Below, piece after piece: positions 1 to 5,775 of a stretch of 64,000 nt of DNA; positions within the stretch are counted from its first letter, which is position 1, and each line of letters opens with the position of its first letter. The translations under genes and the position numbers were made by a program. The notes under the pieces were generated by a model, which was not told the DNA's origin, searched no databases, and saw only the letters and a program-made list of their open reading frames with translations. Location: positions 1,550,001 to 1,614,000 of the forward strand of contig NZ_CP086654.1 in assembly GCF_020883535.1 (NCBI RefSeq), in the 5' to 3' direction. Origin of the DNA: Staphylococcus ratti. GTDB taxonomy: Bacteria > Bacillota > Bacilli > Staphylococcales > Staphylococcaceae.

Positions 1-339
1 GTCAAAAATAAAAAGCTTCAAAACATTTAGGATGCCTAGGTGTAGCTATTTCTTTACACACAATTTACAATGCTACTTAATTTTAAAATTCGTCTACCCT
101 TTTATATTCGCATATCAAAATCAAATTAATCCTATTGCTTAATAAATCTGTTGCAGCCATTAAAACGCAAAACTTGCTCAATATATGTCGAAAAAATAAC
201 ATTTAGAGTGCCTAAGTGTCTTGCCTTGAAAAATGTGATGACAGTTACGCAGTAAATCCACATTTGTAGGAATTATAACCTAAAAAACTCCTTAAATTTA
301 TTATACTGAAAGTGTAAAAAATAAGAGGAGGTTATCAAC
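1..339. other. Gene-free stretch upstream of the PSM-like gene
   Basis: No ORF with a credible ribosome binding site was seen on either strand. The stretch is AT-rich and holds two related imperfect palindromes, at 23-43 and 199-219. Each has the form ACATTTAG(G/A), three bases, then CCTA(G/A)GTGT. The AgrA-like 9-mers and the -10 of the downstream peptide gene are also here. The gene to the left of the window start is not visible, so part of this may be its 3' or 5' flank. Confidence 0.6.
199..307 (+). promoter_or_regulatory. Candidate AgrA-box array and promoter of the PSM-alpha-like gene
   Basis: Three 9-mers resemble the AgrA half-site ACAGTTAGG: ACATTTAGA at 199-207, ACAGTTACG at 241-249 and ATTTGTAGG at 262-270. 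The last two are separated by exactly 12 bp, the usual AgrA spacing. A -10 (TATACT, 302-307) starts 31 bp after the last box, and there is no good -35, as expected for an activator-dependent promoter. The same offsets recur before the peptide gene at 5691. AgrA binding is inferred, not shown; the third box is weak on its own. Confidence 0.55.
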
Positions 340-414
340 ATGTTCTGGGCTGATATCATTCTTGGAATCATTAAATTAATCAAAGGTTTAATTGACACAT
401 TCAAAAAGAAATAA
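340..414 (+). CDS. Phenol-soluble-modulin-like peptide, alpha type (24 aa)
   Basis: This encodes a 24-residue peptide that starts MFWADIILG and continues IIKLIKGLIDTFKKK. It has no leader and is an amphipathic alpha helix: Ile/Leu on one face, Lys/Asp on the other, and a lysine-rich end. The 'KGLID-F' segment matches the PSM-alpha style of coagulase-negative staphylococci. Such peptides are exported with their formyl-Met by the Pmt ABC transporter and act as surfactants or cytolysins. A strong AGGAGG (326-331) sits 8 bases before the ATG, and a hairpin follows the stop. Secretion and cytolysis are family knowledge; the family call is from pattern only. Confidence 0.8.
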   Translation: MFWADIILGIIKLIKGLIDTFKKK

Positions 415-425
415 TGTAATGATAT

Positions 426-462
426 AAGGGGTTAGGACGAACTACATCGTTCTAACCCCTTT
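426..462 (+). terminator. Hairpin terminator after the PSM-like gene
   Basis: A 14-15 bp inverted repeat (AAGGGGTTAGGACGA with TCGTTCTAACCCCTT, one mismatch) lies 11 bases after the stop codon. The U-tract is short. It makes the peptide gene a compact single-gene transcript. Confidence 0.75.
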
Positions 463-805
463 AAAGCTTGAAAGTAATAGCACTACACGTATAAAATCGC
501 ATTTCAATTTTTGGTAATGTACCTTTATTTTCTCATAAGTGTATCTTATCTTCATTTTAATGCAGTGTTATATTCCAATAAATTTTAGTATGTGAATAAT
601 TTGGTATAATTCATAATCAAAGACATGTTTAGCAATCATCGTTAAAAGCACATGCTTGAGACTTGTCATATTCATATTTTTCAACGGTATGGAATTATGA
701 AATCAGTTAGATTTCTAATCTATCACCGTTTTTTTATGCAAAATTTTACTTGCTTATCATAATAATCATGGTATGATATTCCCAAAAAGAACTGAGGTCC
801 AAGTG
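463..805 (+). other. Intergenic leader of the potassium transporter with possible small RNA
   Basis: No ORF was recognised in these 343 bases. An extended -10 (TGGTATAAT, 602-610) is followed by about 120 bases containing a short palindrome (AAGCACATGCTT near 646-657) and a terminator-like hairpin at 683-735. The layout fits either a small RNA or an attenuated leader of the downstream transporter. It does not show the conserved boxes of the ydaO c-di-AMP riboswitch as far as can be read by eye. Confidence 0.4.
683..735 (+). terminator. Terminator-like hairpin before ktr
   Basis: Outer arms AACGGT (683-688) and ACCGTT (725-730) enclose an inner stem GAAATC (699-704) with GATTTC (710-715). Seven T follow from the end of the outer arm. 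Its position 70 bases before the transporter start suggests attenuation, or the end of a separate small RNA. Confidence 0.45.
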
Positions 806-2110
806 ATGCAGAGTAGGAAACAACCCATATTATTATATTTGTCATTATTTTTGTCGACAACTTTAATTGGTAGTGTGTTATTGTACCTTCCATGGACAGG
901 ACAAAAACCCATTTCCTTTTTAGATGCTATGTATGTAGCAACAAGTGCGTTTACTGTTACAGGTTTGTCTACCGTCGACGTGACAAAACAATTCAACATA
1001 CTTGGAGATATTGTTATTATGTTGCTTATTCAAATTGGAGGAATGGGTATCGTTGCCGTTTCAATGCTCGCATTGAAATTCACTCAAAAATCTCTATCTG
1101 TAAGAGAAAATATCCTATTCCAATTAGAGCTCAACACAGAAGACGCACGTAATTACACATTCTTTATGAAATATATTTTATTATTTAATATTATTCTCGA
1201 AAGCTTAGGTACTTTATTTTTATCTTTCGTCTTTGTTCCCCAGTACGGATGGGACCGAGGGATTTTTATAAGTTTATTCACATCCATTTCCTCTTTGAAT
1301 AACGCAGGATTTTCTCTATTTTCAGACAACCTAGCTTCATATGCAACAAATCCGATCGTAAATTTTACAGTTGCTTTATTAATTGTTTTTGGTGGTCTTG
1401 GTTATATTGTCCTTCTAGATTTGGTTACTTTAAAAAGAGGTAGACGCTTACAATTTCATTCGAAAATCACGATTATTATGACATTAATTCTTATTATTGT
1501 TGGTGCGATTTCTTTTTGGATACTAGAGTGTAATGGTGTATTGAAATCCATGACACTTCCTGAACAACTTCAGGCTTCAGTTTTCCAATCTGTCACAACA
1601 AGAACTGCTGGTTTTAACACGGTAGATATGACTCACCTCGCTCCTGGAACGATGTTGTTAATGATGGTATTTATGTACATCGGTGCAGGACCTATGAGTG
1701 CTGCAGGTGGGATTAAAGTTACAACTTTCGCTTTAGTCATTGCGTTTATCATTACAATTTTAAAAGGTCATCAACATGCGCGTATCTTTAATCGAACGGT
1801 CGTGCGTAGACAAATGGAAAAAGCACTCGCTATCGCCATTTCTACAGGTGTATTTGTCATTTTAATGATTTTACTCATATCTATAGCTCAGCCAAATTTA
1901 AATTTTGAAGATCTCGCATTTGAAGTCGTCTCCGCATTTGGGACGGTCGGGCTATCAACGGGTATTTCTACAGAGTATGGTGCTATCGCTAAGATGATTA
2001 TTATTGTGACCATGATTGCTGGTAAAATTGGTGTTCTCACACTACTTAGTTTAATTCAGCAACCTACACGAGAAACATTCTATTACGCCAAAGGTCAACT
2101 TTATTTATAA
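806..2110 (+). CDS. Ktr/Trk-family potassium uptake channel subunit (KtrB/KtrD type)
   Basis: This is the membrane pore of a Ktr-type K+ (Na+-coupled) importer, which normally works with a cytoplasmic KtrA/KtrC RCK subunit that is not encoded nearby. The 434-residue protein is built of four membrane-loop-membrane repeats. Each selectivity-filter glycine is visible: FTVTGLST, NNAGFSLFS, TTRTAGFNT and FGTVGLSTG. I chose the ATG at 806 rather than the upstream in-frame ATG at 773, because TGAGGT (793-798) is correctly spaced and family proteins begin a few residues before the first helix. It is followed by a bidirectional terminator. It could be either the KtrB or the KtrD paralogue; the sequence alone does not decide. 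Confidence 0.9.
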   Translation: MQSRKQPILLYLSLFLSTTLIGSVLLYLPWTGQKPISFLDAMYVATSAFTVTGLSTVDVTKQFNILGDIVIMLLIQIGGMGIVAVSMLALKFTQKSLSVRENILFQLELNTEDARNYTFFMKYILLFNIILESLGTLFLSFVFVPQYGWDRGIFISLFTSISSLNNAGFSLFSDNLASYATNPIVNFTVALLIVFGGLGYIVLLDLVTLKRGRRLQFHSKITIIMTLILIIVGAISFWILECNGVLKSMTLPEQLQASVFQSVTTRTAGFNTVDMTHLAPGTMLLMMVFMYIGAGPMSAAGGIKVTTFALVIAFIITILKGHQHARIFNRTVVRRQMEKALAIAISTGVFVILMILLISIAQPNLNFEDLAFEVVSAFGTVGLSTGISTEYGAIAKMIIIVTMIAGKIGVLTLLSLIQQPTRETFYYAKGQLYL

Positions 2111-2153
2111 AAAAGAGCCATTCGTCTCATTCTGAGTCGATGGCTCCTTTTTT
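2111..2153. terminator. Bidirectional terminator between ktr and the VOC gene
   Basis: Arms AAAAGAGCCAT and ATGGCTCCTTTT pair around a 15-base loop, with T-runs on both strands. It serves the two convergent genes. Confidence 0.85.
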
Positions 2154-2169
2154 ATTCATTTTGAAGTGT

Positions 2170-2619
2170 TTATTGTTGACGTTGTGTCATGTCTTCACCA
2201 TGTAACATCCAACGTACACCGTACTGATCTTTGAGCACACCCATTTTACCGCCCCATAATTGTGCTTCAAAAGGCATTTCGACTGTAATACTTGGATGAT
2301 CTTTAACACGGTCATATAAATCTTGAATTTCTTTTTCGTCTGTTTTATTGTTAATATCGTAATTTAACATTAAAGAAATCGCACTATTGATTTTATCATT
2401 TCCACTAAATGAATCAGATGCAAAGAGTTGTACATTAGCAACTGAAAATTCGGAATGCATTGTAGCTTCACTTGCTTTTTCTGGGTCTATACCAAACTGA
2501 CTCGCTTGTTCTTCGCCTAATGGCAATCGTAAAACATCCGTCGCTCCAAAAACTTCTTCATAATACTGAAGTGCTTCCTTTGTATTTTCAAAAGATAAAT
2601 AAGGATATAATGATGTCAT
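2170..2619 (-). CDS. VOC (glyoxalase/PhnB-like) family protein
   Basis: A 149-residue protein of the vicinal-oxygen-chelate superfamily, PhnB/YjdN-like type. It starts MTSLYPYLSFENTKEALQYY and has the usual 'F-N/T-EAL-YYEEVFGA' opening, a DxFSG segment near residue 70, and a C-terminal WGGKMGVLKDQYGVRWML that forms the last strand of the fold. Many relatives bind no metal and have unknown substrates, so no reaction is assigned. It is monocistronic: it converges with the potassium transporter and has a GGGAGTTT-like ribosome site just before the ATG. Confidence 0.8.
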   Translation of the reverse strand: MTSLYPYLSFENTKEALQYYEEVFGATDVLRLPLGEEQASQFGIDPEKASEATMHSEFSVANVQLFASDSFSGNDKINSAISLMLNYDINNKTDEKEIQDLYDRVKDHPSITVEMPFEAQLWGGKMGVLKDQYGVRWMLHGEDMTQRQQ

Positions 2620-2927
2620 AATAAACTCCCTTTCCTTTATACTAGCCTACTCACTATATACCTACTTAATTTATAAGTTAAACAATATATAAATACTGTA
2701 GGACCTCATTGTTTCATGCACTCCTCAAATGCCTAGAGTAGATAGACACTCATAAGAAAGGTATAATAGGATATGAAAGCACTCAAACATGCTTTTTTAC
2801 ATTGGTACCTCATTTCCAATGTGTCACATAAAGAAAATCTTCCATTTGTGATACCATTTCCACGAAATACGAATTAAATACATCTGTTACATTTTTACAC
2901 TAAACTTATAAGCTAGGGTTTGATTTT

Positions 2928-3149
2928 ATGCTCATATTATTACTCATTCTTGCATCATCTGTTGGTACAGCCTGTATCTTATTATTTATCACGCTTGCTT
3001 TGAATCAACAAGGCGGCTTTAAATTCTTTTGGAATGTAGATCATATTCAAAATATCCAAAGATATATCATCTATTTTTTCTTTACAGGCATAGTCTTACT
3101 TATATTATCGATTTATCTTCTACTCTATATTATTTCTACTTTCCCGTAA
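2928..3149 (+). CDS. Small two-helix membrane protein, unknown function
   Basis: A 73-residue hydrophobic protein. One membrane segment is at about residues 2-25 (MLILLLILASSVGTACILLF) and a second at about 45-70, joined by a short loop containing FWNVDHIQNIQRY. I do not recognise the family. The ribosome site is weak (AGGGTT, 8 bases before the ATG). It stands alone between the VOC gene and the tRNA, with no clear terminator. Two-segment hydrophobic layout and length support a real gene, but chance cannot be excluded in AT-rich DNA. Confidence 0.5.
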   Translation: MLILLLILASSVGTACILLFITLALNQQGGFKFFWNVDHIQNIQRYIIYFFFTGIVLLILSIYLLLYIISTFP

Positions 3150-3308
3150 AAATACCGCTCATCAATGGTTCAATCTTGAGTGTACTTTTTAGAAACGTGT
3201 GCGGTTCTTAGAATTAGCTATGCACCGCACATGCTAACATCCTTATTGAAAATTAATTGTAAAATTTTGTGTATGGTGTTAAAAGACAACAATTTTTTTG
3301 AGCTTATA

Positions 3309-3337
3309 TTGATTTATTGTTTAGGATTAGATATAAT
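3309..3337 (+). promoter_or_regulatory. Promoter of tRNA-Arg
   Basis: TTGATT (3309-3314), a 17-bp spacer and TATAAT (3332-3337) place a start site about 12 bases before the mature tRNA. Confidence 0.75.
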
Positions 3338-3356
3338 TAATCTTGTGTTAAAAAAT

Positions 3357-3430
3357 GTCCTGGTAGCTCAGCTGGATAGAGCAATGGCCTTCTAAGCCAT
3401 CGGTCGGGGGTTCGAATCCCTCCCAGGACG
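3357..3430 (+). tRNA. tRNA-Arg (anticodon TCT)
   Basis: This is a 74-base cloverleaf. The acceptor stem GTCCTGG pairs with CCAGGAC, and G is the discriminator. The D-arm is GCTCAGCTGGATAGAGC, the anticodon stem-loop is TGGCCTTCTAAGCCA with anticodon TCT (reads AGA), and the T-arm loop is TTCGAAT. CCA is not encoded. It is a solitary tRNA with its own promoter. The bases right after its 3' end begin a region of small phage-like genes; tRNA 3' ends are classic integration sites, so this may mark an old attachment site. Confidence 0.97.
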
Positions 3431-3577
3431 CTAATAGATTATATTTCGTTGTTCTACCGTTATATCTCGTAACTTTAAACGTTGATATGACGGTATTTTG
3501 TTGTTTTTCGTTAGTTTTCGTTGAATGTCGTGTTTGGTGCTGAACGTCCCCGAAACGTCCCCGAAACCCCAAAAATA
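3431..3577. other. Sequence after the tRNA, possible integration scar
   Basis: This holds a tandem repeat of ACGTCCCCGAA (3544-3566) followed by ACCCC, and no credible gene. The minus-strand reading through it and the tRNA gives a nonsense hybrid. A remnant of a phage integrase 3' end is possible but unproved. No second copy of the tRNA 3' end was noticed downstream in the window. Confidence 0.3.
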
Positions 3578-3603
3578 AAAGCGACCCTTTTACAGGTCGC
3601 TTT
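3578..3603 (-). terminator. Terminator of the small HTH gene
   Basis: AAAGCGACC and GGTCGCTTT pair perfectly around an 8-base loop. A T-run follows on the minus strand, and the HTH stop codon lies inside the stem. Confidence 0.85.
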
Positions 3604-3796
3604 ATTTGTTTTCTAAAGATTTTTGGTAGTTGTACAATGCGACAACGGTTCTGAATCTAGCGTCATTTATGCTAGCCTTTCCGTTTCTTAAATCTTGTAC
3701 AGTTTGATAAGGCAAACCAGTAGCCTTAGATATTTGACTACCGTTTTGTGTCTTAAATAACTTTTCTATTGCTTTATTCACATTTTCTAAATCCAT
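3602..3796 (-). CDS. Short helix-turn-helix (XRE/Cro-like) protein
   Basis: A 64-residue DNA-binding protein. The centre reads GSQISKATGLPYQTVQDLRNG, a helix-turn-helix of the phage Cro/repressor kind (helix 2 'SQISKATGL', recognition helix 'YQTVQDLRNG'); little else is present. I took the ATG at 3796, with AGGGTG seven bases upstream, rather than the in-frame GTG at 3805. It lies one base after the stop of a 43-residue membrane peptide, so the two are probably translationally coupled. It is likely a small regulator of this tRNA-linked patch; its target is unknown. Confidence 0.75.
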   Translation of the reverse strand: MDLENVNKAIEKLFKTQNGSQISKATGLPYQTVQDLRNGKASINDARFRTVVALYNYQKSLENK

Positions 3797-3797
3797 A

Positions 3798-3929
3798 TCA
3801 TTCACCCTTTTTATACAGTTTAAGAATTACTAAAGTTGTCGCTAAAGTTAACGCTATGCTCGTATATGAATTGCCGATGAATAAATTAAGCCAAAGTAAC
3901 AGTATTAAGATTATAGAAGTTGTTTTCAT
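3798..3929 (-). CDS. 43-residue membrane peptide upstream of the HTH gene
   Basis: Starting MKTTSIILILLLWLNLFIG, this peptide has two short hydrophobic stretches (about residues 4-18 and 23-37) and a basic end (KLYKKGE). It is not recognised. Its stop is one base from the HTH start, and both share the downstream terminator, which argues for a small operon. No good ribosome binding site precedes the ATG, so translation is uncertain. Confidence 0.45.
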   Translation of the reverse strand: MKTTSIILILLLWLNLFIGNSYTSIALTLATTLVILKLYKKGE

Positions 3930-3958
3930 ATTTAATAGATGTTAGACTTTAAATAAGT

Positions 3959-3990
3959 AAGGTTGCCCCGTTTGAGGCGGAACCTTATTT
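3959..3990 (-). terminator. Terminator of the 31-residue peptide gene
   Basis: AAGGTT and AACCTT arms (extended by GC-rich pairs, GCCCCG with GGCGG, around a TTTGA loop) overlap the end of the coding region. The structure is nearly symmetrical, so it could also end a transcript from the other strand. Confidence 0.6.
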
Positions 3991-4080
3991 CTCATCATCG
4001 TCTTTCAGTGCTTTGATTACGGCTAGTGTCGAGGCTACTGTGAAGACGATGTTTGCTATTCTTTCTAAAGTCTCTAACAT
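3985..4080 (-). CDS. 31-residue hydrophobic peptide, type I toxin-like
   Basis: The peptide starts MLETLERIANIVFTVASTLAV, giving a single membrane-spanning segment (about residues 8-24), and ends KALKDDDEK. Length, one helix and a charged tail resemble type I toxins such as Fst/PepA1 or TxpA/SprG. The gene is a self-contained unit. A near-consensus promoter is upstream, AAAGGAGG lies 9 bases before the ATG, and a hairpin overlaps the stop codon. An antisense antitoxin RNA would be expected for a type I system; I found no convincing promoter for one. The family is not firmly recognised; a phage-derived small membrane protein is the alternative. Confidence 0.65.
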   Translation of the reverse strand: MLETLERIANIVFTVASTLAVIKALKDDDEK

Positions 4081-4118
4081 CTTTTTCCCTCCTTTCAACT
4101 TTTCAACTGTCTAAATAT

Positions 4119-4147
4119 ATTATATCACGCTTAACCGTGTAAATCAA
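4119..4147 (-). promoter_or_regulatory. Strong promoter of the 31-residue peptide gene
   Basis: On the minus strand TTGATT (4147-4142), a 17-bp spacer and TATAAT (4124-4119). Transcription would start near 4112, giving a leader of about 30 bases carrying the ribosome site. Confidence 0.75.
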
Positions 4148-4573
4148 CGATTTTCCTTAACTTTTTTTAATTTTTTTCATAAAAAAATAACCATACCCCT
4201 AAATTAATAGGTAATATGGCTTGGTCGTTATGTATATACATCACATTACCCTACCCTCATTCGAGGACACAGCAAACCGATTCGTCAATCGCACATGTGA
4301 ATTCTAAAATAATGTAATGTAGGCACTTAAAATGGCTATGCCATGCCAAGTCGTTTCATAAACAACTATTTCATGTAATATTACAATATATAATAGACAA
4401 CTGTTGTTACGGATGTCTCCAAATACACTTTACAGATGTGTGCTGCTATTTGTATTTTGTTAAAGTATTAACCATTAATACTACGCCACTATTCGTAATT
4501 GTTGTAACTTCTATTTCTCTTTTTACTTTTCTTCTGAATAAATACATATTCTTACTAAAAACTAATTTTATTC
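4148..4573. other. Gene-free stretch with a minus-strand terminator
   Basis: No protein gene was recognised in these 426 bases. A terminator-like hairpin lies on the minus strand at about 4190-4221 (CCATA with TATGG, CCT with AGG), followed by seven T. It could end a long 3' untranslated tail of the membrane peptide at 4574-4735, or a separate small RNA. Confidence 0.4.
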
Positions 4574-4735
4574 TTAAAAATCTAAACCATAAATCAAAAG
4601 AATAGCAGAATAAATCAAAAGTAAAACGCTAGATAAAACATCTAACTTTTTATCTTTGTTATTACTAACTATATTTTTGAAAAGTGAGATAAAAGCTATT
4701 ATTGTCAATAGACTACAAAAAATATAAATAATCAT
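4574..4735 (-). CDS. Small two-helix membrane protein, unknown
   Basis: A 53-residue protein starting MIIYIFCSLLTIIAFISLF. It has a second hydrophobic segment (about residues 32-51) and a short basic loop, NNKDKKLD, between them. I chose the ATG at 4735 because GAGGGAAG lies seven bases upstream; the longer in-frame start lacks one. The family is not recognised. It sits among the other tiny minus-strand genes behind tRNA-Arg. Immunity, holin-like or toxin-like roles are possible, but nothing in the sequence decides. Confidence 0.5.
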   Translation of the reverse strand: MIIYIFCSLLTIIAFISLFKNIVSNNKDKKLDVLSSVLLLIYSAILLIYGLDF

Positions 4736-4837
4736 AATGAAACTTCCCTCTTCAACAAACCTCGTCACCCAACAGCTCTATTGAGAATAAGCCTCTTGCT
4801 CTATATTATATGATTCACATTATATTTTAAAATAAAA

Positions 4838-4866
4838 AAACAGGCTACCCATAACGGATAGCCTTT
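4838..4866 (-). terminator. Terminator after the 122-residue gene
   Basis: AGGCTACCC pairs with GGATAGCCT around a 5-base loop. Seven T follow on the minus strand. It ends the transcript running from about 5380. Confidence 0.8.
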
Positions 4867-4877
4867 TCTAAATGCAC

Positions 4878-4961
4878 TTACCTAGTTTGGATTGCACCAC
4901 CGTTAATTACTTCAACAATATCTTTAAAATAAGCATCAAGGTTATTTTTAATTTTATTCAT
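4878..4961 (-). CDS. 27-residue ORF at the end of the 4982-5350 transcript
   Basis: The peptide starts MNKIKNNLDAYFKDIVEV and ends INGGAIQTR. It lies between the stop of the 122-residue gene and the terminator, so it is transcribed with it. No ribosome binding site is visible. It may be a short peptide gene, the tail of a decayed protein, or simply untranslated sequence. Confidence 0.25.
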   Translation of the reverse strand: MNKIKNNLDAYFKDIVEVINGGAIQTR

Positions 4962-4981
4962 AATCTTAATTGATGAAGTAT

Positions 4982-5350
4982 CTAATCTTGACTTAATAAA
5001 TGTCCCATATCAGACTTTATTCTATCTGCTAATATTTGTAATTTCGGGAAATAGTTATTAGCAAAACCAATAATTATTTTATTTTTGATAAATGTATTGA
5101 GTTGTCGATCTTTTGGAATTGTATTGTCTATCAAATCTAAAAGTTCACTATGTTTTATATCTTCAATTCTCACTGTTTTTAAATATTTTAAAATCGCTAT
5201 AAACAAATTATCAAAGACTTCATGTTCGAAATCAAAGTCTAATAATAATAAACTAACAGAATTAGTTTCTAGTTGATTATCTCCAAGTTTATTTGCTAGT
5301 TCTCTTATAGCTTGATATAGCAATCTAAAACTTTCTTTTTCTTTTAACAT
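4982..5350 (-). CDS. Hypothetical helical protein, 122 aa
   Basis: A soluble, mostly alpha-helical protein that starts MLKEKESFRLLYQAIRELAN and contains the acidic segment LLLLDFDFEHEVFDN, with no membrane segment or known motif. It has a good ribosome site (AAGGAGGTTA) and a clear downstream terminator, so it is a real gene. I do not recognise it. The size and helix-bundle look resemble small bacteriocin-immunity proteins, but that is only an impression. It lies in the tRNA-linked accessory patch. Confidence 0.65.
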   Translation of the reverse strand: MLKEKESFRLLYQAIRELANKLGDNQLETNSVSLLLLDFDFEHEVFDNLFIAILKYLKTVRIEDIKHSELLDLIDNTIPKDRQLNTFIKNKIIIGFANNYFPKLQILADRIKSDMGHLLSQD

Positions 5351-5690
5351 AATAACCTCCTTAACATATTAAAATAACCAAGATATAGCTTCATTTAAAA
5401 GTTATCCTTGACTGATTCCAGTAAACGCAAGTTCTACGTTAATACCCGTATCTCTATTCTTGTTCGTAAAATCCCAACTGTTTTGTTTTAATTATTAATT
5501 ATTAACTTAATAGCAGCTCTATCAATATTTGTAGCTTCTACTCGGTTTTGTACATTTAGGAATTCCAAAATGAATGACTTCTTTACCTTTTGTACTTTTA
5601 GGAATTTATTACAACGACTTAGGACATTTTTATTATTTGAAAATATTAATGTTCTATAATAAAGGTACTTAAAGTAAAGGGGGGATTACG
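5351..5690. other. Gene-free stretch before the second PSM-like gene
   Basis: No intact gene was found. The minus strand shows short open stretches around 5500-5600 with a duplicated segment (TTTTGTAC, A or T, TTTAGGAATT) that may be the tail of a dead gene. The right half carries the AgrA-like array and the promoter of the PSM-like gene. Confidence 0.45.
5552..5660 (+). promoter_or_regulatory. Candidate AgrA-box array and promoter of the PSM-epsilon-like gene
   Basis: The 9-mers are ACATTTAGG (5552-5560, 8/9 to ACAGTTAGG), ACTTTTAGG (5594-5602, 7/9) and CGACTTAGG (5615-5623, 6/9). The last two are 12 bp apart. TATAAT (5655-5660) starts 31 bp after the last. Offsets of 42, 21 and 40 bp between starts are identical to those before the gene at 340, which supports a shared activator, most likely AgrA. 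Confidence 0.6.
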
Positions 5691-5750
5691 ATGTTTATTA
5701 TCAACTTCATCAAAAAATTGATTGAATTCATCAAAGGTTTATTTAAGTAA
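5691..5750 (+). CDS. Phenol-soluble-modulin-like peptide, epsilon type (19 aa)
   Basis: The whole product is MFIINFIKKLIEFIKGLFK. It is leaderless, amphipathic and cationic, and closely resembles the start of the PSM-epsilon peptide of S. epidermidis as I recall it (MFIINLVKKVISFIKGLF...), but lacks its acidic/Asn tail. A purine-rich AAAGGGGGG lies 6-7 bases before the ATG, and a hairpin terminator follows. PSMs of this class are usually cytolytic; activity here is inferred. The length of 19 residues is at the short end for the family. Confidence 0.8.
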   Translation: MFIINFIKKLIEFIKGLFK

Positions 5751-5775
5751 TTGTAATTGGTTCGAAATGTGTATG

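Noticed and set aside
683-735. ydaO-type c-di-AMP riboswitch before the Ktr gene
   Set aside because: The conserved riboswitch boxes are absent by eye; only a hairpin with T-run is present.
773-805. Upstream ATG for the Ktr protein
   Set aside because: No ribosome site; the ATG at 806 has TGAGGT and gives the normal N-terminus.
2773-2877. A 34-codon plus-strand ORF just after a TATAAT
   Set aside because: No ribosome binding site; the start lies about five bases after the -10, and a small hairpin with a T-run sits in its first codons.
3348-3572. Minus-strand ORF across tRNA-Arg containing 'WEGFEPPTDGLEGHCSIQLSYQD'-type sequence
   Set aside because: This is the well-known spurious translation of a tRNA gene; no ribosome site or protein-like upstream part.
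3431-5400. A complete prophage or integrative island
   Set aside because: No integrase, terminase, capsid or lysis genes and no second attachment copy seen; at most a relic.
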